From: Orobanche coerulescens
Lineage: Eukaryota > Streptophyta > Magnoliopsida > Lamiales > Orobanchaceae
DNA length: 64,000 nucleotides
Reading direction: 5' to 3'
NCBI GenBank assembly: GCA_033398695.1
Contig: JAWKAU010000207.1
Coordinates: forward strand, 1 to 64,000
The first letter of the stretch is position 1. Each line of letters starts with the position of its first letter. Below are positions 42,370-54,255 of the stretch, one piece after another. The notes under the pieces are model-generated. The model was not told the origin of the DNA, did not search any database, and saw nothing but the letters and a program-made list of their open reading frames with translations. Made by a program: the position numbers and the translations under genes.

Positions 42370-45300
42370 GTTTCCGGAAGAAACACGATTCAACAATACT
42401 TAATAATCCAGATGATTATTAAGATAAAAGATTTGTTGTAGTCCTTGAAGAAGGACAACATTATCTCGTCATATTCTAGTTGAATATGATGTGTTCATGA
42501 AGAACACTATGAGATCTAATAATTTGTGCAATTCCTAATGAAAAATACAAAATAATATTCCTGGAGAATATTGTAAGTGCTCTTGAAGAAGCAACTATTT
42601 TAGTTTAGTTATTTCGAGCCTTGATTAATTCTCGTACTATTTTTTCCCTTTGTATATTCAATTATGGATCTTAAAATTATTGCTCCCGAAGTAGCACAAT
42701 TAATTGTAATATTATTGAAGAATATTACTATTCTAAATGAATAATTTTTATTTATACATGAATTATGTGATGATACAATATTCCTGAAGAATATTGATTT
42801 GTTATTTATAAATATAATAGCATAATTAAATCATTATTCCATTGATGTAGCATGATATTATCCATGAAGGAAAATATAACTTATATCTCAAATAAAAAAT
42901 ATTAATATGATTTGAGTATATCCTCTATCGAGATTGTATAAGATATGATATACTCCACAATCATAATCCGACTGTGCTCCAATGAAAGCAAGATTAGTAA
43001 GTGTGCGAATATTCCTATCAAGTTGTTCCCGGAAGTGAACAATATTAAATTAAAAACTTCAATATTACATGGCTCAAATTTTATCTCCCGAAGTAGATAA
43101 AATTTAGAGTTTATCCTTGTAGGGGATAATTATTTATAAATTTTATCTCGTGGAGTTGATATATCAACGGCTAATGATAAGGACACGAAAATGATAATCT
43201 TAAGATTATATGTCAATATATAATCTTATATATTGTGTAGTTTAATATTTTATTATCTCTTATGATATATTGTGAGTTTTTATCAATATAAGATATGATG
43301 TCATACCTGGAGTATGATTTGAATTGATCGTTGCTATATAATTAGTGATAAAAGGGTCAAATATCCTGAAGATATTTGTATCATTCAAATTCTTGGCTTA
43401 TCTTGTTTCTTCTTTTTGTGAATAGAATGCCAAGTTCTTGGGATTAAATAGTAGTCATGATTTATTGTCTCATCAAAGTGCAAATATGCATGATATCTTT
43501 AGAATGATACTTTTCGTATGGGAAAAAAAAGGTAGTGCTAAATTTATTGATTCATGAAGAACCACTAAATTTCTTCCTGCAGGGTCGAAGATTTTGCACT
43601 ATTATCTTCTAAGTATCAATAAATCTATGGATTTCTAAACTATCGCTTGAAATATGTATGATTTCGCGATAACAAGTGAGACAAATGACATATACAATTT
43701 CTGAAGAAAAGAAATTGGTATTAGAAAAAATATCAATGTAAATAATATTCACCACTTATTAGACCAGAAGTCTATTAATCCCAATACTTTCAATATTTAT
43801 ATGTTTAAATTTATGTGTTTGGTGTTAAAGTCTATTTATATTATTTTTATATATTATTTAACTATATATTTATTTATGATATATATTCTGAAGATATATT
43901 AATACAAATTCACACATATTGTATGATAAATATCACAAATTACTAGTAAATATCATGAAGTACATTTATACACTTAAAATTGTATTATTTTAAGTTGGCC
44001 AATTTTCATCAACATCTTATAGATGTCGGATTAATTGCATAATAATTATTGCACTTTCTTCTGGAAGAAGAGTAATAACGATAGTTATTACATATTATAT
44101 TGATGATGATACTTGTATCATTGATATAAAATTATTTGTAATGATTCTTTTAATACATTACATTAATATATTTTCATGGTTCCTGAAGAAACATGAATTT
44201 GTAATTTTAATAATCCAAGATTATTAAAAAGAAATTGTTGATGTTCTTGATAAAACACAACGATATATAGTCATATTTTTATGATAGTATTTATGATAAA
44301 CACATCAATTAAAATTAATATTCCTGAAGAATATTAAACAAAAAAGGCATTATTTTGAATATTTTCTATATGGCCTTGTGTTATTGAATTGCTTTTATTA
44401 TCACCACATTGATATAAATTGTTGCTCATGACGTAGCACAATTAATACTTTTAATTAATATTTACATACTCTTTGGAGTAATTTATATTTTGGGTGTTAT
44501 ATGCTTATAAATTGTTGCTCCCAAGGTAGCATAATTGATACTTTTGAAAAATATCACATACTCTTGATGAGTACTTCATATTTTCGGTAATATATGATTG
44601 TTTTTTATTTAAATTATTGCTCCTGAGTTTAGCATAATTAATATTTTTGAAGAAAAATACATGCTCCTCGAGAGCAATTTACATTTGAAGTTGCATGTAT
44701 TTATTTCAAATGAAAAATACATAACTTTATGTCATATTGATTTGTTCAATTTCTACTAGAGGAATGGAAAGACAATCCCCGAAGAATTGGTATAATTTCA
44801 TATGACAATATTCTTATTGTCGGTCTAAAAGGAGCTTTATTCAATGAGTATCGAATTAATTATAAGCGATATAATATTTTATCCAATGATCATGTTGCGA
44901 TGAATTTCAAATTCAAGTATCCATATTAAATGCACAATATTTGGGTCACGCCCTCTGTTATTAGTGCACCTCCTGAAGAGGATTGATTTTATAATCCAAT
45001 TCCAACTATCTCCGACATTAGGGGGAGATATAAAACATAAATAAGAGAAAGTCAGAAAATTCTCGTTGAGTTGGATATTTAAATTTACGCACTATGAACT
45101 CGAAGTTCAACAAGTTATTGATTGCCAAAGGAGTGATGAAATTTCATATACCGATTGTATATGTACCATAAAGAATTAAAGTCGAATGTGAACGAAATAT
45201 ATTTGTTGATACTCCTCGACGCCAGAAGCGTGAGAGACGTATTCTTTATTGGTATTAAAGATAAAATCCGAGGAATACAAATAGATTAAACTATAACATC

Positions 45301-45921
45301 ACTTCAAAAACCTCCTGAAGAGGATCGTCCCGAAGATGAGAATCTCAATACCTTAATTTGCACGTGCACTAAATAATTACAGTATTGGATTATGGGACGA
45401 CCAAATCAAATGTTATGGGAAATGTTGAATATTTGATTTTGTTGAAGTTGTCATTGACTTTGTGAATATGGGAGAATTGTTTATAAGAATGATAGTTGTC
45501 GACAACACTTTCTGTCTCAACAATTGCTAGTGGAGTGCCTGAAGCACTAAATAAAATATAAGCAATTGAGACAAAGCTTAACTCGCAAAATAAAATAAAG
45601 TGGTGAAAGATAAGCGAGATTAGCATATCAAGGATTTAAGCGCATACCCAAAACATATTCTCCCGTTGGCACTAAATTTCGTCATTTAATATACATATGA
45701 CAATTATTATGAATATAGATATTGATTAGTGATGTCATCACCACATTTTTCTATGTGTCATTGGACGCGAATATCTATATGAAAGTCCCTGATGGACTTG
45801 AGGTTCCTAAAGTAATTGGAACGTGAAATTCGCAACATGTACTATTTTGAGTTATAAATATTTATACATTTTGAAATAGTCTGGTGGATCAACCGACTAA
45901 GTGAATTCCTCCTGAAGAGGA
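42370..45921. repeat. Array of short perfect hairpins, many with loop CTGAA
   Basis: At least 25 perfect inverted repeats with arms of 4-11 nt. Examples: 42776-42796 (arms 8, loop ctgaa), 43076-43105 (arms 11, loop cccgaagt), 43358-43378 (arms 8, ctgaa), 44205-44229 (arms 11, caa) and 44315-44337 (arms 9, ctgaa). Arm sequences differ between hairpins, while loop length (mostly five) and the ctgaa-like core recur. Degenerate versions (for example tgctcccgaagtagca near 42681) fill many gaps. Confidence 0.75.
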
Positions 45922-46500
45922 TATATGTGAATTATTTGAACTCGTGTCTAAATACAAGTTCAAAATGAAAAACTTAGATAAAACTAAGTATTAGTATCGT
46001 CTCGACTTGTAGATCGAGCATATATGATGGAAAGTTTTTATCCATTTAGCTACCTAAAGGTTGTCTTATCACTTGAAGTGGATACCGACTCATATAGATC
46101 TCAAGAAAATAACAAAGATATAAGAGGACCAGAAGTTCCGTACTTGTATGCTATTGAAGCATTACATTATCATGCCTGATATACAATTTGAAGTTAACAT
46201 GCTAGCAAAATTTAATATTTCTCCAAGAAGGAGAATGTGGAATGGTGTTAACCATATTGGTTTATTACATGAAAGAGATCGAGATTCGATATTGGTGGCT
46301 ATTAGGGATTATGATCTCATATTTGTTCTCATACTGCCTATTTATTATGATGATAAATATTCTCTATTTATGTGTTGCATATAATGTTTGGGCAAGTAAG
46401 ATGAAATTTATTTCCACACGAGCTTCAAAAGAGCAATAATGATAATCTAGCAGATTTATTCACTAAATCTCTCCATGTCTGAAAATTATATTCATGGTAT
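44950..46500 (+). pseudogene. pol: Copia reverse transcriptase/RNase H relic of element G
   Basis: No long frame survives, but successive frames keep copia landmarks. HYELEVQQVIDCQ (near 45100) matches the pre-RT linker. GFKRIPKTYSPVGTKFRHLI (near 45625-45690) and SLDANIYMKVPDGLEVPK (near 45760-45810) match the RT N-terminus. NRLSEFLLK lies near 45890. PDIQFEVNMLAKFNISPRRR and MWNGVNHI (46170-46260) match the region between RT and RNase H. The order is collinear with copia pol, and many stops show old age. Confidence 0.7.
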
Positions 46501-46589
46501 TGGAGTGCAAGATTGTTATCTTGAGGGAGAAGTGATAACTTTTAAATCGGTTTGAAGATCAAGTCGACCACGAAGGTCAAAAGGTCTGA

Positions 46590-47030
46590 AGACCAAATGG
46601 TTGTACTCTTTTTCCCTTTCTAAGTTTTTTCCCTTTGGGTTTTCTTAGTTAAGGTTTTTAACGAGGCAACCAATGCAACACATGAGCAAATTTATACTAT
46701 GTACTCTTTTTCTCTATCGGCTTTTTCCCACGGGGTTTTTCCGAAGGAGTTGATGAGGCATGAACATCATAATATTCAAGAGGAAATATTGTATGAAGAC
46801 GATGTCACTTGTATCTCAAAGGTAGATACATCAATATTCACTTAAGTGATTAGTCGGCGAACTTATTCACAAAGGCGTTGCCGACATCAACATTCGAAGA
46901 CTAGTATACAAGATCGAGAATCGTCAACTCAAAGATCTTATGTAATCGATTTCGGGGAGTATTGTACTCTTTTTCCTTCGATCGGGTTTTCCCACCGGGT
47001 TTTCGACAAGATTTTAATGAGGCGGCATGT
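46590..47030 (+). repeat. Three copies of a tgtactctttttcc...aatgaggc segment (3' end of relic G)
   Basis: Starts at about 46602, 46700 and 46964. Each runs tgtactctttttc, then a c-rich gggttttt segment, then ttaacgaggc, ttgatgaggc or ttaatgaggc. Such repeats occur near the 3' end of many plant copia elements. Confidence 0.6.
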
Positions 47031-47033
47031 ATT

Positions 47034-47938
47034 TGTTGCCTAGATTCATGTCCACTTCCATTGGCTCCCTTGTTTCCAGTACCATTGTTGCCTAGATTCA
47101 CCACGACAATCACGCTTGCAATGTTCCACCTTGTTGCACCTCCAACAAGTAAGTACCTTATTCTTTTTGTTGGAGTTATTTGGGACATATTCTTGCTTAC
47201 GTTTGCCATGTCCTTTGTTATTCGGGTTCCTTGGTTTGCTTTCAACCATATGAGCAGAGGGCATCCGAGTTCAACTTTTTCTTTGGTTTTATCGGTTATC
47301 ATTATCCTTTGCGAAGAGATTCTTCAATGCGAAGATGAATAGCAAGTTGAACCAACGGTTCCTCCTTTTGATGTTTTAGGTTATGTTTGAAATCTTTCGG
47401 GATGGCGGAAGTTTGTCAATCACACTTGACACAACAATGGATTCGTCCATGTTCATGTTGTGCGATTTGAAATGACCCAAAATACGAAGGAGTTCATTGT
47501 ATTGTTCTATGTGGACCTTGAATCAACCATCTTATAAGCATTAAAATCGCTAACCGAAACTTCTTACTCGAAGCATCCTCGTGATGTATTTTGATTCAAG
47601 GGTGTCCCACAATTCCTTCACACTCTTAGCATCACCATGGATATCGAATAAAGAATCGGACATACCATTCAATATGTGACCCCTGAGATGTAGTCATCGT
47701 TGTCCCACTTGCTCCTCTTCTGGTTTCCTCCAATGTCTCGTTCTCAACCACCTCGGCACAGGAGTACTCGGCACATACACCGCCTTGAGTAGTCAACATG
47801 AAGCGCATCTTCTTACGCGGCGCTGAAATCGTTGCCTTGAACTTGTCCGGTTGTTAAACTTTGTAGTCATCTCGCGGATTGATTGACCATCTCGAGAACG
47901 AAATATCGGTTCAATTGTTGGGGTATTAGGGTTTATTG
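47034..47938 (-). pseudogene. gag: Copia gag relic (element F)
   Basis: Shifting minus-strand frames show a UBN2-type gag: MTTKFNNRTSS near 47870, then GHILNGMSDSLFDIHGDAKS and ELWDTLESKYITR (near 47690-47570), HNMNMDESIVVSSVIDKLPP (near 47450), and a damaged zinc knuckle CWRCNKVEHCKRDC (near 47120). Numerous frameshifts are present. Protease and pol are missing: the element stops where it meets the 3' end of relic G at about 47033, so it is truncated or was cut by rearrangement. Confidence 0.7.
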
Positions 47939-48540
47939 TGGAGATCCGGTTCCCGATGGATCGTGTAATCACTTTTCGAGTGATATTTCTACCTATGCAG
48001 GTTACAAGAAATTCGGCTAGGATAATCGAAGGGACACTTACGAATCTAGGCACGAAACGTAAGCCAAATTGCTAGTGAGATTACGAGTTTTCAGAAGAAA
48101 TAGAGAGCTCAGAAAAGGTGTGTATAAGATTCAAGAGAAGAGCCTTATTTATACATGTCGGATTAGGTCGATTTTTAGGGTTACTAGTCATCAGGTCTTA
48201 ATTAGGGTTTGACGGATGGTTTTCCAAAATTGATGAAATTAGTCAATTTTACCATAGTCTCCCTCTAAAATTCGAAATTTTCACTAAATTCTTGATCCAA
48301 AGTCGAAGACCTTTTGGGCGTTGCCCCAAACCGCGAGGCTCTGCCCACCGCCGGAGGCTCTGCCCCATGGACCCGCTAGAAGCTTGCCCCTAGACCCCAT
48401 CAGGGCGCTTCCCCGGACCCAGGCATTTGGTCGTCTGCTAATAATTCGATCTTATACATGTGTGCACTTCGCACATACCCGAACATATATTAGAATACAA
48501 ATTATAAAACCCCTTAGCTCACATATTAGTTCCAATTACA
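47939..48540 (-). repeat. Putative 5' LTR of element F
   Basis: In element orientation it runs from TGTAATTGGAAC (48540) to CCCCAACA (47939), giving TG...CA ends adjoining the gag start. The TATA box gtataaataagg (minus strand) spans 48146-48153. No second LTR exists to confirm the limits. Confidence 0.5.
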
Positions 48541-48592
48541 CAAAATGATGGTGACACTAAAATCACCATGAGACACTTGGTGAAGATCTACC

Positions 48593-49403
48593 CATGAATG
48601 CGGTAAAGCAATTCATGATTAAAGGTCTGAAATTTTATTTGCGCTTCCGGAGTTGTATTATAATGATCAAGGCTATTCCCTTATCCGATTCAAAAGTGCC
48701 ATAGATCGTGATAATGTTTTGATATAAGGTCCTTATTCAATCTATGGTATATGCATGTTCCTAAGGACTTGGTCGCCTCAATTTGAACTAAGAGACGATT
48801 TGTTGTGTGTATTACTGTTGTGGGTGACCTTACCACAATCGCCGTTACACTTATGGGGGGAACGTAGTATTGTTAGGATTGCTAATGCCATAGGCAAACC
48901 TATTGTTACAGATGAGTGTACTGCAAAAAAATTTACCTGTGTCGTACGACAAAATATTGATTGAGGTTGATGTTACTATGAAGTTGCGTGAACATGTGAA
49001 TATTACTAATCATTTGGGGAGGAAGATTGAGCAAAAGATTGAATATGAGCGGAAGCCTTTATATTGTAATAAGTGTTTAAAGGTTGGACATAACTGTGCT
49101 CTTGTGGTTCAGAATGCAGAACCAGATGTAGGGAACTCAGGTCATCGGGATGTTCCTATGAAAGTGGTTAAACCGGTTGAAGAACCTTGGATTCTTGTAC
49201 AATCTAGGAGAGATAAAGGCAAGGCACCCATGATTCAAATTGTAGAACACAATGAGTTGAGATAGGAATTGGCAATGGTAATTAAGTGTCGAATGGATTT
49301 ACTCCCTCGGGATTAGATAAGGTTTGGAGGAGTATGACAAAGTGCCGTGATTGTTACGGAATGGTAGGGGCTTCAATAACGATTCCAGGCACATGGAAAT
49401 TAG
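48593..49403 (+). pseudogene. LINE (L1-type) ORF1 fragment, second copy
   Basis: Paralogous to 25977-26413 and retaining about 380 bp missing there. The frame at 48755-48964 shows the DUF4283-like segment (LLWVTLPQSPLHLWGERS, ANAIGKPIVTDECTAKK). A shifted frame, 48903-49265, continues with KILIEVDVTMKLREHVNI and the zinc-knuckle-like RKPLYCNKCLKVGHNC. The endonuclease start is recognisable near 49345-49403 but is degraded. The copy ends at the same base phrase (cacatggaaattag) where element D begins. The LINE N-terminus is absent. Confidence 0.8.
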
Positions 49404-50527
49404 CAATGAAAAGCAAGCGAATCTGCACTAACCGAAATAAATTAGAAATACAAGAAGATAATCGAGACAACAATAAACAATAAACGAAACTAGGCGTGGT
49501 AGAAGTCGCCCGATGATGCCTTACGCACAAGGCGAAAGCATACAGTAGTGTTCACGGATTGGCGGTTCGTCCCCAAAGGTCAACGACTTTACGTCTCTCT
49601 GATAGCAACACGCAAAGTGGAGCTCAAATGACTGGAAGAGGTGAGGACAAAGCTCCGACATATGATATGCAGAGAATGATGAAAACTATATGTTTATCTT
49701 GAGTTCGAAAATTGCATGTCTGATGCGAGAGGGATGCATGCCTATTTATAGGCATCTCACTGCGAGGGTTTTAAACACGGACCCTTAAAAATTTGTCATA
49801 ATGCATGCATTCATGCATTGAACACAAGAGTTACACAATTCAAGGCATTGGTTATTGCCGTTTTGAATTTGAGCAGGCGACCTTAACACCTCCTCATAAC
49901 ACACAGGAGGTTCTTTGCACGTTTTTGGTGAGTTTGAATTGTCGGATGCACTGGACTATAATCAGCTCCTTAACTATTTGACGGATGTACACGGACATCC
50001 TTATGTGCACATATCTGAGCCCAACTACGTTGTTGAGCTTGTCGAAAAATTTTTAAGCTAGCCCAAGGCCTAGCTCACGGCCAAGCCCACGAACAGGCCC
50101 AAAGACCAGCCCAAAGACCAATTTCCAAGATCCAAGACCCAAGTCCAAGATCAAGATCAAGATCAAGGCCAAGGTCCAAGGCACGCGGCACGCAGCACGC
50201 GGCCGAGGCCGAGGCGAGGCGGGCGGGCGGCGGCGGTGGCGCGCGCGTGTGCGCGCGTGTGGGCTTTAAGCCCATACACATGTGCCATTAATTATTACAT
50301 GCATAAAGGTAACTCTTTATATACTAGAATAATGATGGTTCATTATTCAATGTGGGATTCCATCCCTTATTAATTCACAATTATGACAAACTTTAATTCA
50401 CTATTTCTCACTCACCGGGATTGGTTTAGAGAAAGTGAATATACCACGATCATCTACTCGGAACGTAGATCGATCCTATGATATTTAATTTTACAAAATA
50501 AAATTAAAATCATTAACGATTCCAACA
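49404..50527 (-). repeat. Element D 3' LTR, outer end deleted
   Basis: Corresponds to 55404-56498 of the complete LTR. TATA is in cctatttatagg (49741-49752). The hexanucleotide segment here is aagatc/ccaagg. Confidence 0.9.
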
Positions 50528-51068
50528 ATCCCCCACATGAGTGAAAATAGCCCAAATGCAATATGCAGACTCAAGCTCAGTCCTCAAGAGGTGTTAAAGT
50601 ATAAGGATAGGTAGTTCGTAACTTTGAACCTTCCATAGTTAAGATCATCGGGTATACAGACGAATTAGTGGCTTGATGCTTTGAACTATTCCCCCACGGC
50701 GTGCACCGAGACAATGGTGCTAACACTTGAACACCTCAACCTCATCCGTTCTCACGTTTTGTGTCCTTTGCGGGCCTTGGACACCGATTTGGATTCATAA
50801 GTGTATTTCATGAAGCGGCCCCACTTCTCACTTATATAGGTGATTCTTTACCGAGTATCTTGCCATACTCAACCTCCTCGAGGTCTTTAGGAATCATTAA
50901 AAGTCATAGACTTAACCTCACCACTAGGCAAGCTTTCAACACTCAATTGCTCTATAGGGAATAAACTTAGATGAGTGTTTCACACGAACTCTCATAGTTT
51001 AGTTCTCCCATTGAACCATGTTCTTGGGATCTCCAGTCATCTTGGTTGGGTTACCACTATGATAATTC
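50528..51068 (-). other. Polypurine tract and 3' untranslated region of element D
   Basis: The minus strand reads gtgggggatt beside the LTR. The remainder is non-coding and matches 15772-16313. Confidence 0.75.
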
Positions 51069-51958
51069 TCAATTTGTGGATTTTAAACCCATTCCCTCTA
51101 GCAATTTATTCATTTGATCACGGTTTAACCCTTTGGTTAGCGGATCCGCTAGATTATCCAATGACCTCACATAGTCAATAGAGATAACCCCACTTTTGAT
51201 CAAATGTCTCACGGTATTATGACGTCGACGAATATGTCGAGACTTTCCATTATACACGCTACTTCTTGCCCTACCTGTAGCAGCTTGGCTATCGCAGTGT
51301 ATCATCACCGCTGGTACTAGCTTTGACCAACATGGAATATCTTCTAGAAAGTTTCTGAGCCATTCAGCTTCTTCACCAGCTTTGTCCAAAGCTATAAATT
51401 CCGATTCCATGGTGGATCGGGCTATACGTTGTTTCGCGGACTTCCACGAGGCAGTTCCACCCCGATGGTAAACACGTAACCACTTGTAGAAAATGAAATT
51501 TTCGTATCGGATATCGATTCGCATCACGGTACCCTTCAAGTGCGGGGTATCTCGAATAGTGTAGCCCAAGGTTTTGAGTATACTTTAAGTACCTCAAAAC
51601 TCTAACGAGAGCTTTCGATGCTCTTTGCTTGGATTACTCGTGTAACGACTTAATTTGTTCACGGTGCAAGCTAAATCAGTCGAGTGCAATTTGTAAGATA
51701 CATTAAACACCCAATGACTCGTGCATATTCTTCTTGTGTAACAGGCTCCTCGATTTTGCTCAAGTGATCATTTAAATCTATTGGGGTCTTAGCCGGCAAG
51801 CTATCAAAAGCATTAAACTTCTTGAGAACTTTCTCGGGATAGTGAGATTGTGTCAAGATGATTCCATCTTATTTTCTTAAAATTTTCATTCCAAGAATCA
51901 CATCGGCCAGCCCCATGTCTTTCATGTCAAAATTTCTTTTTAACATGTTCTTAGTATC
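51069..51958 (-). pseudogene. pol: D pol: end of reverse transcriptase and RNase H, frameshifted
   Basis: Pieces at 51856-51671 ([20 protein letters not shown]), 51597-51373 and 51569-51069 cover the C-terminal RT and RNase H ([35 protein letters not shown]). At least three frameshifts separate them. The residues after YIDD are lost in a deletion of about 20 bp at 51960-51975 relative to D'. Confidence 0.85.
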
Positions 51959-51959
51959 G

Positions 51960-53060
51960 TTAATCACTTGTGTCATCTATATAAAGACACACAATAACAT
52001 AACTGTTATTAGTGTTCTTAATATAAACACATTTATCACACTCGTTTATTTTAAAACCATTTGATAACATTACATTATCAAACTTCAAGTGCCATTGTAG
52101 TGGAGCTTGTTTCAATCCATATAGAGACTTAACCAGTTTGCATACCTTTTTCTCTTGTCCAGGTACTACAAACCCTTCAGGTTGTTCCATATAGATCTCT
52201 TCATCCAAATCACCGTTTAGAAAAGCAGTCTTAACATCCATTTGATGAATCTCTAGATCGTGCAAAGCAGCAATCGCGAGAAGCACTCGAATAGATGTAA
52301 TTCTCGTTACAGGTGAATCGGTATCGAAAAAATCATACCCTTCCTTCTGTTTGAAACCTTTGACTACTAAACGAGCTTTATACTTGTCAATTGACCCATC
52401 AGCCTTGTACTTTCTTTTAAGGATCCATTTGCATCCTAAGGGCTTACAACCTTCAGGTAAATCAACCAAAACCCAAGTTTGGTTTTGTAAAATTAAGTCA
52501 ATTTCACTCTGAACAGCTTCTGTCCAGAGCAACCCGTCTGGTCTGGCATAAGCTACTTTGATCGACGTTGGTTCTTCATCCAAGATGAATGCTATGTAGT
52601 CAGGTCTAAATGTCTTTGGTGTCCTAACCCTACTACCACGTCTCGGTTCTACATCTTCCATATTAGATCTCGATCGCTTACATGACTTTGGATCTACATC
52701 CACAGGTTTTGAACTTGTTCCTTCATCTTCAACTCTATTGTTAGAATTGTTCTCAACTTTATTATTATCCTTACAAGGATATAGGTTTTCAAAGAATACA
52801 GCATTCCTTGATTCAATTGTTGTTCCCACGATCATTTGGGAACTTGACTTGTGGATAACAAACCGATAGGCACTACTATTCAGTGCATACCCAATAAAGA
52901 TACAATCGACCGTCTTAGGTCCGATTTTAACTTGTTTAGGTAGAGGTACCTCAACCTTAGCCAAACACCCCCACACTTTGAGATATTTGTATGAAGGTTT
53001 TCTACCTTTCCACAACTCATAAGGGGTAATATCCTTACCTTTGCGTGGAATCTTGTTCAA
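51960..53060 (-). pseudogene. pol: D pol: integrase C-terminus and most of reverse transcriptase
   Basis: A 366-residue open stretch, the longest pol frame in the window. It opens within the integrase C-terminal domain (ITPYELWKGRKPSYKYLKVW) and passes the linker. It contains the RVT_2 reverse transcriptase: LGCKWILKRKYKADGSIDKY, KARLVVKGFKQKEG, catalytic MDVKTAFLNGDLDEEIYM and [12 protein letters not shown]. It ends in CLYIDD followed by TSD and a stop, because a small deletion removes the following conserved residues. D' is open exactly where D is broken here, and the reverse. Confidence 0.9.
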
Positions 53061-53844
53061 TATGTAGTTGGGTCATTAAGACGGCTTCCCCACATATTGC
53101 AGGGCAACCTGAACTAATCAATAAGGCATTCATCATATCTTTAAGTGTTCGATTCTTATGTCCGGCAACGCCATTAGATTGTGGTGCATATGGGTACATT
53201 GTTTGATGAATTATCTTGATTTCGTTGCATAATTCCTCAAATGGGGCTACATATTCGCCACCTCTGTCGCTTGAACCATCTTAATACGACAACCTAATTG
53301 ATTCTCGGCTTCATTCTTGAAGTTCTTAAAAGCTTCAATAGCCTCATCTTTACTTCTCAAAGATAAAGATAACAATATCTTGTGCGATCTCGATAAAAGT
53401 GATAAAGTACTTCTTGCCACCTCTAGTTTGCACAAACTTTAAATCACACACATCTGTGTGAATTAATTCAAGGGGTTTTGTGTTTTGTTTTACCGAATGA
53501 AATGGAAGTTTCGTCATTTTTGCTTCAACACAAATCTCACATTTGTTTTGAGTATTGACTTCATTTAATTTTAGTAAATCTAAGTTTACTAATCTTTTTA
53601 TAGCATTTAGATTCACATGACCTAATCTACAATGCCATAAATCAGAACACTCAGTCAAGTAAGAGGAAGCAGTAGCATTTTCATTAGCATTACTGGACTT
53701 GGTTACATGGCGTTTAGCCAAAGTATTAAGTTTAAGGAGTCCCTCCGTGAGGTAACCCTTACCAAGAAACCTATCAAACTTTTTTATTATAATTCTATCT
53801 GACTCAAACACTAGTTTAAACCCCTTTTTAACTAGTATAGCGCC
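53061..53844 (-). pseudogene. pol: D pol: pre-integrase and integrase core, frameshifted
   Basis: The frame 53811-53350 covers [29 protein letters not shown] and HTDVCDLKF, then loses frame at FIEIAQ, where D' has FIDDCTRYC. The second and third catalytic residues lie in other frames beyond this ([10 protein letters not shown] near 53290). Confidence 0.85.
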
Positions 53845-54255
53845 TCAGATCAAATTCTTCCTCATATCCGGAACATGAAGCACATTCTTCAAGGTGAGTG
53901 TCTGTCCGGACGTAAGTTTGAGGTCCACTTCTCCAACTCCGATAATCTCAGATGAAGCTGGATTCCCCATGTTGAGCTTCCTCCCCTCAACTGCTTGATA
54001 GTTCTTAAACTGACTCCGATCGGCACCAACGTGGGCAGTCGTACCGGTGTCGACGTACCAACCACCTTGGTTCTCAACGTGGTTGACTTCTTCGGTGACC
54101 ACAGCAGAAAGGTCATCCTCTTTCCATCCGCCGTTAGTCTCGGCGATGTTGGAAACGTGTTTCTTTTTTTTGTTGGCTTTCGGCTTCCGGCAGTCCTTCG
54201 CCGCGTGCCCATGTTTACCACAGTTGAAGCAATCGCCATCAAACTTCTTGACTGG
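53845..54255 (-). pseudogene. pro: D nucleocapsid knuckle and protease
   Basis: 54102-53845 is open and contains the protease active site [11 protein letters not shown] and, without interruption, [16 protein letters not shown]. That junction is the intact counterpart of the E insertion site in D'. The CCHC knuckle lies just upstream (near 54215) in the same element. Confidence 0.85.

Larger units (their letters stand above)
41302..47033 (+). mobile_element. Copia relic G: decayed plus-strand element with a hairpin-rich 5' half
   Basis: The only plus-strand LTR element here. The right half (about 44950-46500) contains reverse transcriptase and RNase H relics in copia order. The left half (about 42200-44750), where gag, protease and integrase should be, shows no recognisable protein in any frame and is instead filled with short inverted repeats. 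Right of the pol relic come three copies of a tgtactctttttcc...gggtttt segment typical of the 3' end of such elements. Confidence 0.65.

Noticed and set aside
48321..48548. Plus-strand frame with Pro/Arg-rich start
   Set aside because: Falls in the putative LTR of element F, antisense to its orientation, with no homology recognised.
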